A stretch of DNA of 64,000 nt from Carposina sasakii (GCA_014607495.2 CP053166.1:8574455-8638454); one strand, 5' to 3'; positions 1-13,144 are shown, counted from the stretch's first letter. The notes: generated by a model not told the origin, from the letters alone. A program made the numbers and translations.

Positions 1-1180
1 GTGCCACCTTTATGATCGATAACCATCGATATGAGCGAGCGTCTTGTTCTGATCGATACGATTATCGATACAATTACACGCGACAATGGAACGTAACGGT
101 CCCGGTACCGAGATGTTAGTAATAACATTGTGATCTTAAAATAACATATTTACCGTTGACATAAAAATTCAATGGTTTCTTATTGGTTAACTGTTACTAA
201 AATACTCATGCTTAAAAATACTACTAAGTACATACTTTAAAAAATATTAAGTACCTAAAAGTATGCCGTGTCAATATTCACTCAGGTTCATTTCAAGTAA
301 CCCCAAGTTAACCCCAACTTTCCTTTTTTCTTTACGTATGAAAATGCATTCGCGCTACTTATTTCGCGTTTAGTACTTATTTCACTAAGTATATCAGATA
401 AAGTATAATTGTGTAGGTACTATAGAATTATAATATCACTCCATACATCTTTTACTAGATTTCTGAGCACAGCAAAAGCTGTTCAGCTTTATTAAGTTTA
501 ACTCGTGTTTTTTGTTGTGAAGAGATATAATTCAAGTAAACCTACTCAGTTGTATTAATAACAGCGTTATTTCACATAAATATATATATGCAATGCAACA
601 TGCAAGTACGTTATTTAGCAAAGAACAGTCGTATTGTAACATAGTGGGTTACCACGTCACGCTGTGTTTCACCTATTTGCATGTACTCTGTCAGGCTCTC
701 AGGGGAAACCAGATTAACGTACCCACAGTTTGTTTAACTGAAGTTCCATTTTAAATACAGAAATGAAAAACGTGTCGGTAAACATTGCGCAAATAAAGCT
801 TTTTCCTGTTTGCAGGGGTGGCTTAAAAAGCGGCATTGTTACCTATAAGTTAGAAGAAATTAATCAAGCTAACGCAATACTTTGGGAAGTGTTAAAATAC
901 TTTACTTTAGGAACCAATTTTACTTAAATTAATTACTATATTCGTCCGCGTGGACTACAATGAAGGCTATGTCCTTCTCCGTACTCCCAAACCCCCAACT
1001 ATGTATACCTATACAACATTTTAAGAAGATTGCTTGAGTAAGTAAAGCGTGGCGATGTAAGATGTTTTTTTTGTCCATGAATACGAAAGAGTGATCTTCA
1101 ACGAGATTTTAAAATTTTCATTATTGCAAATGTAGCCAAACATATAATAGTATTGGGTTGAAAGGGAACTTCTTCTCTGC
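1..1180. other. AT-rich intergenic stretch, no gene
   Basis: No coding region or recognised repeat is visible. The only notable structure is a group of four ATCGAT hexamers at 15, 25, 52 and 64, each overlapping a CGATA pentamer. The short reading frames here have no protein-like composition. Confidence 0.5.
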
Positions 1181-1430
1181 TTCAGCCTATTGCAGTTCAC
1201 TGCTGGACGTAGGTACGCCACAAGGCTACTGCCACAGGGGGGTTTTGCCCATAGTCACCACGCTGGGCAGGCGGGTTGGTGACCGCAGTGTAATTTTCGG
1301 ACTATGTTGTCAGTACGGGAGGCGCTGCTCCCCACCTCCCGGAAACCCTTAATCGTCTCGTACGATACCCACGGGCAGGCAGGGGTGATACAAACTCTAC
1401 TCTGCCGGCACCACGCAGCTATCGTATCAA
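1181..1430 (+). repeat. Fragments of a dispersed lepidopteran-type repeat
   Basis: The stretch opens with CCTATTGCAGTTCACTGCTG and continues into CACGCTGGGCAGGCGGGT. Related versions lie at 7795-7905, 35498-35560 and 41413-41470, so this is a dispersed family. The second half carries a TCGTCTCGTACGATACCCAC block of the kind often seen in lepidopteran SINE/LINE tails. The short reading frames on both strands here are by-products of the repeat. The exact family name is uncertain. Confidence 0.6.
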
Positions 1431-4400
1431 GTTTACATTTGTGTGCATGAAGATCACCGTAGATGTAGATCGGCATTCTTGATCTGAGATCTAACCATGA
1501 GCTTAAATCGATTCTGTTTAAGAACCTAAACAGAATAAATATGAACGTGATTGTAAACTAGTAGTTCATGGTAAGGTCCTGTATTGTCTGTATCATAAGG
1601 TACATATAGGATATCTTCATTGAAAGGTTTAGCTTACAAGGTTTGATAACTACGGACATGTAGAGAAGTATCGGGTGACTCGAATATACAAAGCTGCAAA
1701 ATATTTTTTAAACTCTGCTATTACTATGCTGATGCTCGATGACGTGACCGGAAAAGTAAAGCCTTTATCGTATTCCGTAGTCGCCTAGTTTAATCAAAAT
1801 TCGTTTGTTCAATAATTTTAGCGAGAGACAATAACAGACATCCTCACATGCTCATAAAATATACACCACACATTTATTTCTATTAAGAATTATATGGCAG
1901 TGTTAGTTATATAGTTTTCTCTGTATGTTTATTCTAGTAAAGTTCCACACAATACTCAGGTAGGTACTAGTTCGCTATAGTTCTCGCTACAATAGCTGTC
2001 TGGAGACGCCTGCAAGTGCTACAGAATGCCTCATTGTCCTGCCTTTGTGCACACATAACTGGATATTGTATGCTCTACTAACATTACGTGCTGGGATAAT
2101 AGAGCAACATATACAGCGCTATATAGAGCACATTGTTTATTGTCTCAAATTAGATTATGCAAGCGATGACCGAGTGTCTCTAATTATGCTGCTAAATTCC
2201 TTACAGCTGTGATATTCACAACAAATAATCTAAGTAGTGCACATTCTTCTTATAATGTCTTTTCACACAGAAAGAGATGACGATGACACGATTTTGACAA
2301 GTTCTGCAAAATCTGCCAGGATAGAATGGAGAACTATAGTGGAAGGCAAGGTATTTGACCAGTAGTGAGACGATGATACCGAAAAATCTATTAATTATAA
2401 TCGTTTATCCTCACCGTTTGACGGAATGACGCCGATCTTAGAAACCTGAAAATAGCGCGTCTTCCTTGTACGCCGTAGCCATCCGATAAGCAAAAATTTC
2501 CCCAAATTTTGACGGCAAATTCCACGAGAAAAGAAATTGTAATGTAAAGTTTACATGGGCGAAGACATAGGCTGCGGCTAGTCATATTATGATGATAAGA
2601 TAAAAATAATATAAGTTCAACAAGTAGCGTGCAAAGAAGTACTTACCTAGGGAACTGGTTACAGTTCGGTTAAATTAGGTTCAAATATTTGCACAGTAGG
2701 TTCTCTACCATATTAAGAACGGATTCGCATCACGAATTTCGTGCTCAAGATATTAAAGTCATTTATCTAAGCAGTAATGAAATGCAAAACAGCTTGATGG
2801 GCTGTAACAGGACTCGAAGCGAGGCCCCGCGGAGACAGCCCGCCCCCGTCTGACCTCTGAACACAACGTTTAATCATCTACATACCAATTTATTGACTTG
2901 TAATTATATACTATTAAATGTGAGAGCTTTTTTATGAAGATCTTCTTACTTGAGTAAATGCTGCTACATGAAAGGTACAATATTAATTATCTCTAATAAT
3001 TACTATTATTTTGTAATATTTCCTATAAGTATACACACCTAATACACGTTATATACATTGTAAATTTTATTTTCATATTGCTTATTTAATTTGTCTACAT
3101 AAACGAAGTTGCACAGAACAGTATTTCTATTCCCCATATGTCACTAGTGTAGCTCGTAAGGATTCCTAAGTAGCTACAAATGCTCTTATACAGCGAGAGC
3201 TCCTGCAGTGAGCTATAAGTAGAGCTAATACTGCGACAAAGTTGGTAAGTACCACAGACTTTGTATTTTACCTTTATGGTATAATAGTTTTTCTAATAAC
3301 AATATTTTGTATGCTGTATTTACGCCAGAACATTATATCTAAATTAGAAAACTATATCTAAATTAACTCGTTTACTTATTACTAATAGTACAGATGATTT
3401 CAACAGAGAATGATTTGTAATTAATTATAATACTATAATAATAAACCTCATCTCATATGAAAAACTTTACGCAAAATAATAGTTGGCATGTAATTTAGAA
3501 CTCAACTGAAACTAGAATTCTACGGATTTGCTTCATTTACACAGTTTTCAGCGGAGTATCCCGCGGTACTCCACAATGATAATCTCATTTACTGAAAGAA
3601 AATTACCCAACTGCGTAAAAATTTTGACCTAGTATCACTCTCACGGCTAAAACAAATTTTATGATATCTCTCAAGTTCAAATGCGACAAGCCGTTTTAGG
3701 CTCTATAGCGTGCTAAAGGAATGCTTTAAAAGTTACGGTTACGATAGTCTCTGACATTACAATTAATAGATCTACATATCAAAACTACATAGAATCATTT
3801 TATCTTTTTTTCATAGTCATTCATAAACATGTCGACAGTATGTCTAGGATCTATAAAGGCAAATAAATGTTGTGCTGTCAAAAGTTACCGCCTACTTCCA
3901 CCGGACTAGAAAATCGCGTGGCTCTGGTTGCACATGTAATGTTAGTACATTAGGGTTATCTCAAACATATAATTTAGATTAAAAGAAATATGTACCATAA
4001 AAACTTTATAGGGCAGATAAGGGAAAACACTTCACGTTTATTTGTAGACATATCATCGAACCAAAAATTACATCCAACTATAAATTTACTTTGTAACAGC
4101 ATAATTAAAACATAATATAAGCGGCTTTTACCAAATTTTTAGACTAGGGACTTTTATCATCTGGAGTGAAAATTCACATTCTTAAGTGTGATTAAAGTAT
4201 AAGATAAAATACCACTGAGAATTGTATCGTTGGTCAACTCCTGGGAAATAATGCTTGGCAACCCTAGCACGGTAGGTACATGTAATCTAGAACAATCGGG
4301 CACGAGTTGATTGACTCCTGGTCCCGTAGCCCGGATGCCGGCCCCTCAGGCCCAGGATGTCGATTGCTATCCACCATTCTCTATTCTTCCTGTTCTATTG

Positions 4401-6895
4401 TAATGATATAAAATTGTTGTATTAGATACTTATAACCGCCATTCAGTTGCTAAGAGGTATCTACTAACTTATTCCATTGTTATTTAATATATATTCATTA
4501 CACTATCTGCTCAACAAATGTTCTATTATGTTTTTTTTTAATTCATGCAGGCTTTAGTTTAGCAGTAACTACTTCTCATTGCTAAAATGGTTATGATGAA
4601 ACTACTTTAAAACCCTTCATGAACTTTTATTTCAGATAAATTTTTAGTCCTAAAATGTAAATAAAACTTCCAAAGCAGTTCAGCAGACGACGACAACGAA
4701 CCAAGTTTGCTATTATTAAGTAGAATTGTACAAGTGTTACTATATGGGTATTATTACCATTAGTATTTCTTTTATAATGTAAATATTATGTTAATAGACT
4801 AAATTACGGAATACTAACAGGAGTTATAGCGCTATAAGTCATCTTTTTTTCCTCCATTATTTTTATCGTGCTACAAGAATAGTGCATTTAGCGTTACAAT
4901 ACTATAATCTAATACAAACACTTTCCTATTCTAATAGTTCTTATAAAGTAACAGAGGAGCTAAATTGAAGACAACCTGGTTTGGCCGGAACCAGACTTGT
5001 GTATTGGAATCTTGTGATCTGCGATCAAAGGAGCAAGTAATACAATGAATCGTGTGATGTTACGTGAATTTATGTGGACGATGGGCGACTGCGAGGGCAT
5101 TGTATTTATCGCACACATCTAGACCCGGCCTTACATACCTCAGTAGGAATGAGACACTTCAAAGGGGAAGTTTTTTCTGCATAGCTAGCGACAGTTGGCA
5201 CCGAACTGTGTTGTGCTGTTCTCGTTCCGAATAGGTCGCCAATGTCGCCATTATGCGACGTCTAATGACGTCGGCGACATTGTAGCGTCACTTTTTACTC
5301 TAAACTCTAATGTGGGCCAATTCCGAGTTTTATCACCGCGACATAATGCGCAATTTGGCAGGTTTCTGCCGGCGTCTGTAGATGATTGTGGGTATTTAAG
5401 TGAGGACCATTAGAGTGGTAGTAACAGGGAACATGGAGCGGCACTTACAGTTTACGACTTTATGACTATATTGCACTTACATGTGCTATATGTTTCGCCA
5501 TTTTCCATCGCTAGTGTCGCTATAATCGACATCATCATTAAAAAGGTAAAGCGACTGATTTAACTCCTAAATTTTCCCGCGGTGTAGACAATTTTGTATA
5601 AATTTTTATCGAGTGACAGTCGCGGTGGGTCATCTAAACATTAGTAATCACCCATTTGCCTTGCTATTAGCCTATTTTTTACATCGTTATTTATTAGGTA
5701 CTTGGAGATATTAATAGGCACAGCGATAGTGTTGTAGGTCAAACGTATTTGGCGAGTACGTGTCTAAAGTTACATTGCCTAATTTGCATCTGGTTCGGTT
5801 TTGGGATGTTTAATGTTCATGGCCGTAGGTAATTTTATTAATTTGCTTTCAACTTCACGCTGAGAGCCATTTTGAAGATAGATATTTAATATACTGGCAT
5901 AATGTAATGGTATTATGCATTAGGTTATACCTACTTATCTAGGTACCGGTTATTGTTACCAAGAAGTTTTATCTCATGTAAGTAGGTATACCTAAATGGC
6001 AATTTATGCGGACCAACCTTTGATATCAGATTATTACACATTTCCACCCAGTAATTGAAAACATATTCAATTATAAATTACCTATATACATTTGTAAAAT
6101 AAGTACATTGCGAATATAAAGCCCTTTTAATATTATTTCGCAGAATTGGCAATGCTATAAGCTATTCAAGTAGATATATGGTAAGCTTATTATTTCTTAA
6201 CAAAATAAATGCTGAATTGAATCATGAAAGAAGTTGTGTTTACCCGGAAACGGATGCGATGTGTCGGCGTCCTTTTAGATAAGGTTCCGGTGGGACACTG
6301 GCTATCAAACATCCTTGTTGGTTTTATATAAGTATGAGACATATTGTGATTTTTTTACACTACATTATTAGGTAAACATATTGGTAGATATTACCTATAA
6401 ATTGAGAACAGAACTAATCTGAGAACTTACTAAGTATTCCCTGACTGATATGGAGCTTCATTAGATTTTTTTAAAGGATTGATTATTTACTAAGTGGAAA
6501 TAGGTTCTATTTTCTAATCGTTCCAATATTGGTCTTAGATAAATTTTATTTTGGGCTATCATTTGTATGTAGCTTACAAAAAATATAGTTCGGAAATCAT
6601 GCACAGGAGTGAGTTATTCCCGGGAAAGGGACTCAACTTTGTTATTTATACCACGGTGACTAATAGGCTACTTATATTACAAAATTATCATATTGCCGGA
6701 GAAAAAACCACATAACTACAGCATGTTATGTATGGTAAGCTTGTCATTAATCATACATTAAGCCTAGATTTCTAGGAACATCCCATCATAGCTAATGCAC
6801 CTGTGTTATGTTGTAAACAACTTCTTGTCGTAAGTACATTGTTTATGGGGAAGGATAAAAACCATGCCAAGTGTGTGCTGTAACAACAGAAATTA
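1431..6895. other. Long AT-rich intergenic region, no gene recognised
   Basis: No convincing coding sequence was found. Two small GC-richer patches stand out. One at about 2797-2870 holds CCCCGCGGAG and CCCGCCCCCG and may be an old repeat fragment. The other at about 4295-4380 is unclassified. A palindrome at about 5237-5284 is described among the findings. The 72-codon frame from 5195 begins with TTG and overlaps that palindrome, so I do not treat it as a gene. Confidence 0.45.
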
Positions 6896-7150
6896 TACAG
6901 GTGGTAACAAAAAGGGTATGTTAAGGGAAAAGTTATGTAAATAGCCCACTATGAGAACCTATTTCCAAAATTTGAGACTCGGAATCAACTGTTTATTTTT
7001 CAAGATTGTATGAACATTCCTGAGTTGTTTAGGAAATATCCATACTATCTGGAAAAATAAACATGGTATTTCGAGTAGGTATAAAATTTTGTGGGTAGGT
7101 TTCTTTTAGTGGTTCTTTTCGATTAACATACTCCTTTTGTTACACCTGTA
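6896..7150. mobile_element. Mariner-like palindromic MITE, copy 1
   Basis: This 255-bp element begins TACAGGTGGTAACAAAAAG and ends with the inverse CTTTTGTTACACCTGTA. Both tips carry TA, the dinucleotide duplicated by Tc1/mariner transposases. Internally the two halves are largely inverted copies of each other (AAAAATAAACA-type segments face both ways), so it could fold into a long hairpin. There is no coding capacity. Copy 2 is at 8421-8667 and a truncated copy at 59215-59384. The mariner assignment rests only on the TA tips. Confidence 0.7.
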
Positions 7151-7794
7151 TAATCTACTTTTAAATTATTATCTTCCTTTACAAGCATATTATCTGAATA
7201 TTACATTTTAAAGTCGTCATAAAAATCTCTGCTTTAGGTACCCAATATATAGGGGTAGCCATATATATATACACGAAAAACATGTTTTAACCAACTTTAA
7301 ATAGGAAATCCTCAATTCTATTAATATTTGTCTATTCAGTAAGTTGCCAATTTCACATTTTACCCGAAATTCTCTTGCCGATTCAAAAGTAGTAAACGAT
7401 TTATATTATTATTAGTGAAACTTTACAAGAACAATAAGTTTTGTTTTTAAACAGCTACAATGTAGCGTCATATACCATACTCGATAAAGTAGCGTCATAC
7501 GACATACCATATAGAACGATGTAATAAGATCACTTTACAAACTTGTAACTTTAGTTCAGGTTATTATTACGCTCGCAGCTGTTCCTAATTGCCAGAACCC
7601 AATTAAGAAAACTTTTCATGTAAATTTTATAGATTTTATCTTTATAGTTTCCTGTTAGTCGGTTATTTTAGTTTTTACGTACCTATCGATAGCAATCATG
7701 TCGCATAAATATGGAAAAATTTGCAGTTCCTGACAGGCAGAAAACCAGAAGAAAAAAACTCTGGAAAGTAATATTAGTATGTAAGATATACATA
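7151..7794. other. Intergenic spacer, nothing recognised
   Basis: AT-rich unique-looking DNA between two repeats. No reading frame or motif worth naming was seen. Confidence 0.4.
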
Positions 7795-7905
7795 TATGAC
7801 ATCAGCCTAGTGCAGTCCATTGCTGCTCCTTCAGGGCATGCCACAAGGCAAAGGGAACCCCATAGTCACCACGCTGGGCAGGCGGGTTTGTGACCGTCTA
7901 ATTTT
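7795..7905 (+). repeat. Dispersed repeat fragment
   Basis: It contains TGCAGTCCATTGCTGCTC followed by CACGCTGGGCAGGCGGGT, matching the family at 1181-1430 with a shorter middle. The 60-codon frame that overlaps it is a by-product. Confidence 0.55.
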
Positions 7906-8420
7906 CGGATGATTGCCTTGTGTTGTTGTTTTGATTATCTATTTTGTTTTTTTTTTTGATCCACGTTCATCATAGCGGCGATAGAATGATCAGTTAGTTA
8001 CAAGAGAATGCTCGAGTTCCTTAGTCGACTCTTACGACATGCACAAAAGAGATGCTGCTGATGTATTCGCATCAGCACAGGTTTTTAATTTGTAATAAAT
8101 AAATTAAAAAACATTGACTAGAATAAATAACTATTTAATGAAAGGAAAGCTAAAAACGTGTTTAAAATAATGCGCTACACAACCAGACATAAATAATTAT
8201 AATTTCATCATGTTTAATTAACGAGAATACATTTGCATTAATATTCAATTTGTTTGAAACGGTTACGTACCTAAATACAAATGTTACTTATACGTAAGTT
8301 ATTGCGATATTTGACATCAGAATGCATATTGGTTTTGCACCGAACCACTGATCAGGGTTTTAATCTTAGTTGCATGTTAGTTTTATCAAGAGACACGACG
8401 ATGTTTCATTATCATGTTTA
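7906..8420. other. Spacer with a poly-T run and an old repeat block
   Basis: It holds a run of T near 7948-7961 and a block near 8011-8045 (GAGTTCCTTAGTCGACTCTT) that recurs at about 44172-44200. This looks like a fragment of a common SINE/LINE tail. No gene is visible. Confidence 0.4.
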
Positions 8421-8667
8421 TACAGGGTGTAACAAAAAGTGTATGTTAAGCGAAAAGCTATGTAAATAGCCAGCTAAAAGTAAACAACCCACAAAATTTC
8501 AGACTCGACATCACATGTTTATTTTTCCAGATAGTATGGAGAATTTCTAAACAACTCAAGCATGTTCATACAACTTGAAAAATAAACATGTGATTTCGAG
8601 TCTCAAATTTTGGAAATAGGTTCTCTATAGTGGGCTATTTACATAGGTTTGCTTTTCTAATCCTGCA
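8421..8667. mobile_element. Mariner-like palindromic MITE, copy 2
   Basis: It begins TACAGGGTGTAACAAAAAG and ends CCTGCA, where one tip base has decayed from the expected CCTGTA. The internal arms around 8505-8535 and 8575-8605 are nearly perfect inverted copies (ATCACATGTTTATTTTTCC against its complement). It belongs to the family at 6896-7150. The 62-codon frame running into it is not a gene. Confidence 0.65.
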
Positions 8668-10255
8668 CGCGTATGATGAATTTGGTGAGAAATTACGAAC
8701 TTACGAAATTAACTAAGGATTAGAGAACCTGATATAGAACGGATATATAGGTAAAGATGTAATTAGGTTACATCATTATTGGAGTAGAATTATATAAACC
8801 GCGCTGGCAAATCTAAAAAGAAGAGTAATAGGAAACGGCTAAAGGTATCAAGTGAGAGACATACTTTTCCACAGTCGGGTCTTTTTTTCAATACGCGGTT
8901 TGATACATATCTACAGTTTATTAAGTATCGGACATATTAAAGCTTAGTTAGTGGACATTATGAACTTAATTGTACGAGTAATTCCCTATTAATTTTCTAT
9001 TACTAATTAGCCTATCAATGACAGCTGCAGGTAATAACTACGTAAGCAGTACTTTTAATTGCAGGAATGAAATGAAATTGGAAAATTAATTTCCAATAAG
9101 TACATAAGTGGTATGAGGCGTATTGCTAGTGCGGGTTGGGTTAGTTACTTGAGTAGGAAATAGCTGTACTTTGTCGGCAGTAGAAGCGAGTTATTTTTTA
9201 CTGACGCTCTTTATATCTCGTCATTACGTGGAAGAATGTCGTGGAAAACATTAGCTGCGGGATCAATGTCGCCTTAACAACCCTCATCCTCCACTACAGC
9301 TACACTTCAAAGCTGATTTCGAAACAGATAAGGTGCTAAGGTAGCACTCAGCGCTCTGCCGGGTGTATCACTCACACGGCACATACTTGTATAGTAGTGA
9401 CGTAGTACATTCAGCGACGGAAGTCGGTCACCACAAGCAGGTCACCCACCTCGACTTCTACTGTCCCTGTGCTATACATCGCTTCCTTTGCATTGCTTCT
9501 TTCAAAATTAGATGAAGTTCTTGCAGCAATGTATTGTGAATCTTGCGATAGGGTTCCAACGGCTGGTGAATTGGAAGTAACCCCCATGGTCTGGCTGTGG
9601 ACTAATGGACTCAGCTGTTTGAACACTCATGCGGGCTACTCCATACTACTGCTCTGCAGTGTAGTGCGATCTATAAGCACCCATCACATGAACTTTAAAT
9701 CGTCTACATAAAGTTGGAAATAAAATGATTCGTGAGACTTGTAGACACTACATATTCTACAAAGTTTAATGCACGGACCATACACTGCTTCGAATAAAGT
9801 CTTGTGTAGTGGAGATAAGGAGTACATTCGTTTGTTAAAAAGAGCAATAAGTGTGGTCTCGGGGAGGGTTCTCAAAGAGTTTAATATCAGTGAGAATGCA
9901 TGTCGTGGTTGAGACGCGCTGGAACGAGCCACGACGGGGTTCGCTCTTAGATAGCATGCCAACAGATTATGGCTGAATATAGGTAATTTAATGTTATTGG
10001 ATCGGATATATATATATAGGTAGCTATGATGATAACGGTATGAAATAAAATGTTAACAGATGATGCATAGTTAAAAAAACCTCGGAAAACACACATAGAA
10101 ATGTGTGTGGAGAGAAATCTGTCACTGACTACCTACTCGTTCATTTTACCTACGTACTAGGTACAAAGCCGAGGGCAAAGCATTAAGGATCGTATTAGTT
10201 CTTATAATTAATAATAATTTGAGGACCTGAAACATTTTATAATGTCTTACATAAC
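8668..10255. other. Intergenic region with overlapping open frames of unknown meaning
   Basis: Between about 9411 and 9962 there are several open frames on both strands (80 codons plus, 71 and 92 codons minus). The base composition is more balanced than the surroundings. None shows a motif I recognise, and the frames overlap each other, so at most one could be real. An exon of a host gene is possible but unsupported. The rest of the stretch shows nothing. Confidence 0.3.
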
Positions 10256-10325
10256 ACACACAGCTGTGTTTCCGAAATGGTGTAGCCAGAACTGCAAGCT
10301 CACAAGGGAGATCCAATAATTAGCT
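10256..10325 (+). repeat. Dispersed repeat fragment (CTGTGTTTCCGAAATGG type)
   Basis: The text GCTGTGTTTCCGAAATGG, then TGTAGCCAGAACTGCAAG and GGAGATCCA, recurs in diverged form at about 11220-11280, 34385-34410 and 43741-43800. It resembles a LINE 3' end but no coding part is attached. Confidence 0.45.
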
Positions 10326-10529
10326 ACTTTGGGTACTTGAATTCGTAACATTATTCAATCATATAGAAATAGAGCCAGTTCCCGAGAAAGATCATATAGA
10401 GCATACAAAACTAATGCAAAATATTATTTTAGTACCCTTAGCTATAAAACTACGAAATAACAACGCCTACGGTACGTGTACCTACACGTTAAAATGGCGT
10501 GAGTTTATGTACATTTGAATTAAACTTTA

Positions 10530-10985
10530 GTGCGAAATCGTGTTCTATCAAATACAGCATACAAAGCATTGACTCACTGTGCAAAGCTAGATTACAAAGC
10601 CTTGAGCATCGACGTAAAGTTGGAAGTCTCTCGGTATTCTACAGGTTACATTTCGGGGAGTGTGTGTTGGGACTTCATGACCTAATTCCCCCAGCACCCT
10701 TCTACCACCGGACGACCAGGGAAACGTCAAGGCGACACCGGTTCACAGTTGAAGGGCCGAAAACTCGTACTAAGCGTTTTGCTTCTACATTCATAGTGCG
10801 AACAGCCAAGCTGTGGAAATCCCTGCCTGAATCCCTGTTCTCTGTGAACTATAATCTTGCGATCTTCAAGGCGAGAGTGAACCGGCTTCTTTTAGGCAAA
10901 CGCGCTCCATCTTAGACTGCAACGATGCTTACCATCAGGCGTGTTGTGGTCAAGCGTGAACCTATTAATTATAAAAAAATACAGA
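10530..10985 (+). pseudogene. 5'-truncated LINE: C-terminal end of a non-LTR reverse transcriptase
   Basis: The open frame ending with TAG at 10915 encodes the distal tail of a non-LTR retrotransposon polymerase. Visible signature blocks are SLEHRRKVGSLSVFYR, HFGEC, LIPPAPFYHRTTRE, RFTVEGPKTRT, RTAKLWKSLPESLF and FKARVNRLLLG. This order is typical of the C-terminus of Jockey/CR1-type LINEs in Lepidoptera. The reverse-transcriptase core and endonuclease are absent, as expected for incomplete target-primed reverse transcription. Homology seems to begin near residue 12 of the 138-codon frame, whose first codon is GTG, so that start has no meaning. The 3' untranslated part includes CTTACCATCAGGCGTG and ends near an A-rich run at about 10970-10985. 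It is dead on arrival and not a host gene. Confidence 0.85.
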
Positions 10986-11661
10986 GATATTAAAATAAAA
11001 CGCAGCCAAGTTTGATTTACAGCAGTTTGGTGAAAAGAGTTTAGATATAAATGGCCTCCAATTCAAGTTTTATTTGCTGACAAAAACCAGCTAAGAGCGG
11101 TAACTTTTACCTACTTGAGATTTAAGTTACCAACATATACAATAGTCAAGTAGACGTCGTGGTCTTGATACTCGTAATTTACTTTACATACATACATAAT
11201 AAATAAATATATAAAACATGTCTGTGTTCCTTAAATGGAGTTGCCAAAACTGCCAGATCATAAAAGAGATCCCGGTCCAGTATACTATATGTATGCTAAG
11301 TCATGTGTGAAGTCGCTAATACAACCTCATTACTATTAAATCATATCAACCCAAATAAATTGAAAAGTAAAACGGGGATCATGTGAACGGGCTCGTAACT
11401 TTTCGTCGACACAGATGTGCAGGTAACTTTATGCTTACAAAGAGAAACACTTTTACAGAGAAGTGCAGTCATAAATGTTTTTACTTCTTTTATTTGTTAA
11501 AACCAGGTTAAAACAAACTCACGGAAATGGCATAAGAAGGCTTTTAAAAAGAAGTCGTGAAAACTTGGAAGGTGCACGATGTCTTTAAATTTTCTTATGA
11601 AAACTATATTAAATAATGGTAAGCTATAATTATGTCCTACCTAAATTATGTAGTGTTGAAC
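10986..11661. other. Intergenic spacer with an old repeat fragment
   Basis: A diverged CTGTGTTCCTTAAATGG block lies at about 11222-11280. Otherwise no gene or repeat was recognised. Confidence 0.4.
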
Positions 11662-11991
11662 CAGGAGGTCTACTCTGAAGTGACGATAAACGAAGTATCG
11701 GCCGAATGTCGAGGTATTTCCTACTAGGAACTTCCTTCGATCGGATCAGTCGCGCCGTTTTTTCATTCGGTCCGATCGAACTCTATTTGACAGGTATAAG
11801 GCTAGATAATAGAAAGCTTATAATATTAGTCAATGTGAATTATTCTCTATGGTTCAGAATGAGTTGTGAACTCAGATGAATGAATCCGAAGCAATTTCGT
11901 AGTAGGGTCAAAGGCTGTCAAAGGCTTCGATTCGGTCGGGCTTCGGTCGGACCGAAAGATTCGAAAGCGGCATTTCAGAGTAGACCCCCAG
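11662..11991. mobile_element. Foldback-like DNA element with CAGGnGGTCTACTCTGAA ends, copy 1
   Basis: The left end CAGGAGGTCTACTCTGAA is mirrored at the right end, which reads CAGAGTAGACCCCCAG. The interior holds facing GC-rich blocks (GATCGGATCAGTCGCGCCGT and TCGGTCGGACCGAAAGATTC) rich in TCGGTC/GACCGA palindromes. It has no coding capacity. Copies 2 and 3 are at 28410-28717 and 34412-34668 in the opposite orientation. I could not find a convincing target duplication, so the superfamily is unknown. The tips resemble hAT ends. Confidence 0.7.
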
Positions 11992-13144
11992 GTCCTCCAA
12001 CTGTAAGATATTAGGTTAATTCCTTGAAGTGACGACTACCTACGCTATGACTAAGGGTACCCGAAGTTTCTTTCGCGAGTCCTTTTGTTAAATTCTTGGG
12101 AAAACGGAATCAGATTATCCCGAAGATATTATATTAGGCTGTGTCACAGAATTTACTTTAATATTAATCTAAATGAAGCGACATTACATTGAAAAGTTTT
12201 CCTAGAAATGTTCGTTCATTTTAACATCAAGATAAAATTCGGATCGTGCCTTTCAGTAGGTAGATTATTTGTAGGATTCATTGCTACATATTTCTTCGTC
12301 TTCTATAGTATTTTATAGAAACTTTGTCCAAAAGAGATATAGCTGGCTTTCCTACATCTTATTCCACTGTCACCAAAACTTTAGGCTGAGGTTCTATCAA
12401 AAAAATACAAAGCAAAAAATAATAATGGCTTCTCATTAAAGCTAGTTCCTGATATCGTCAGGTACAATAGAATTCCAGCTCGTGACGTGTTTGGTAAGCA
12501 GTAGCACCTACGTACACACCATTAGCTGTATTTAGACTCATTAGTAATGCGAACAAACGGTCGATTACTAAAAGCAAGCATTGTGATATCCAGCTAAAGC
12601 GCAAACATTTACGCTGCGTGTGCGCACGGTGCTCGTTCTTTTGTTTTATTTCTTTGACAGGATCAGATGCTTTTCGATTTGGTTAAAGATATGGCTTGTA
12701 CACAAAATGGGTTAACATTTTATTTTGGAAAACATTTAGCTAATTTTTGGGTTGAAAATATAGCGTAAACGTTAAATCCTATCTAATTGAAAATGATTTT
12801 ATCTGCGCTAGTGATAACAGAATACAACTTATATTGCGTTTCGGGTTAGTAGTCGTCAGGTAATCATTATGCGATAGAATACAAAAGAGTTATAGATACC
12901 AACGTTTTAGTTGCGGTTTAGCTAAAATGAAATAGTAGAATTTTATTGTACCCCTGACCAAAAGGCACGAACAATGCTCGTGTACCTACTCGTAAATTGA
13001 ATACTTCGTAAAATAATGCGGTTCTTCCTGCAGAAAAACAGGGGCTTCTTTTCGATTTTTTTTTCACGGACGAAGAAATTGTCTAGTTTTGCCAAATATC
13101 TGTGGTGAGATTCATCTGCGTTCTATTTCCTCTATTCTAATCAC
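11992..13144. other. Intergenic spacer, nothing recognised
   Basis: AT-rich DNA with no convincing frame or repeat. A small GC-richer segment at about 12595-12635 (GCTGCGTGTGCGCACGGTGC) contains a short palindrome. Confidence 0.4.
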
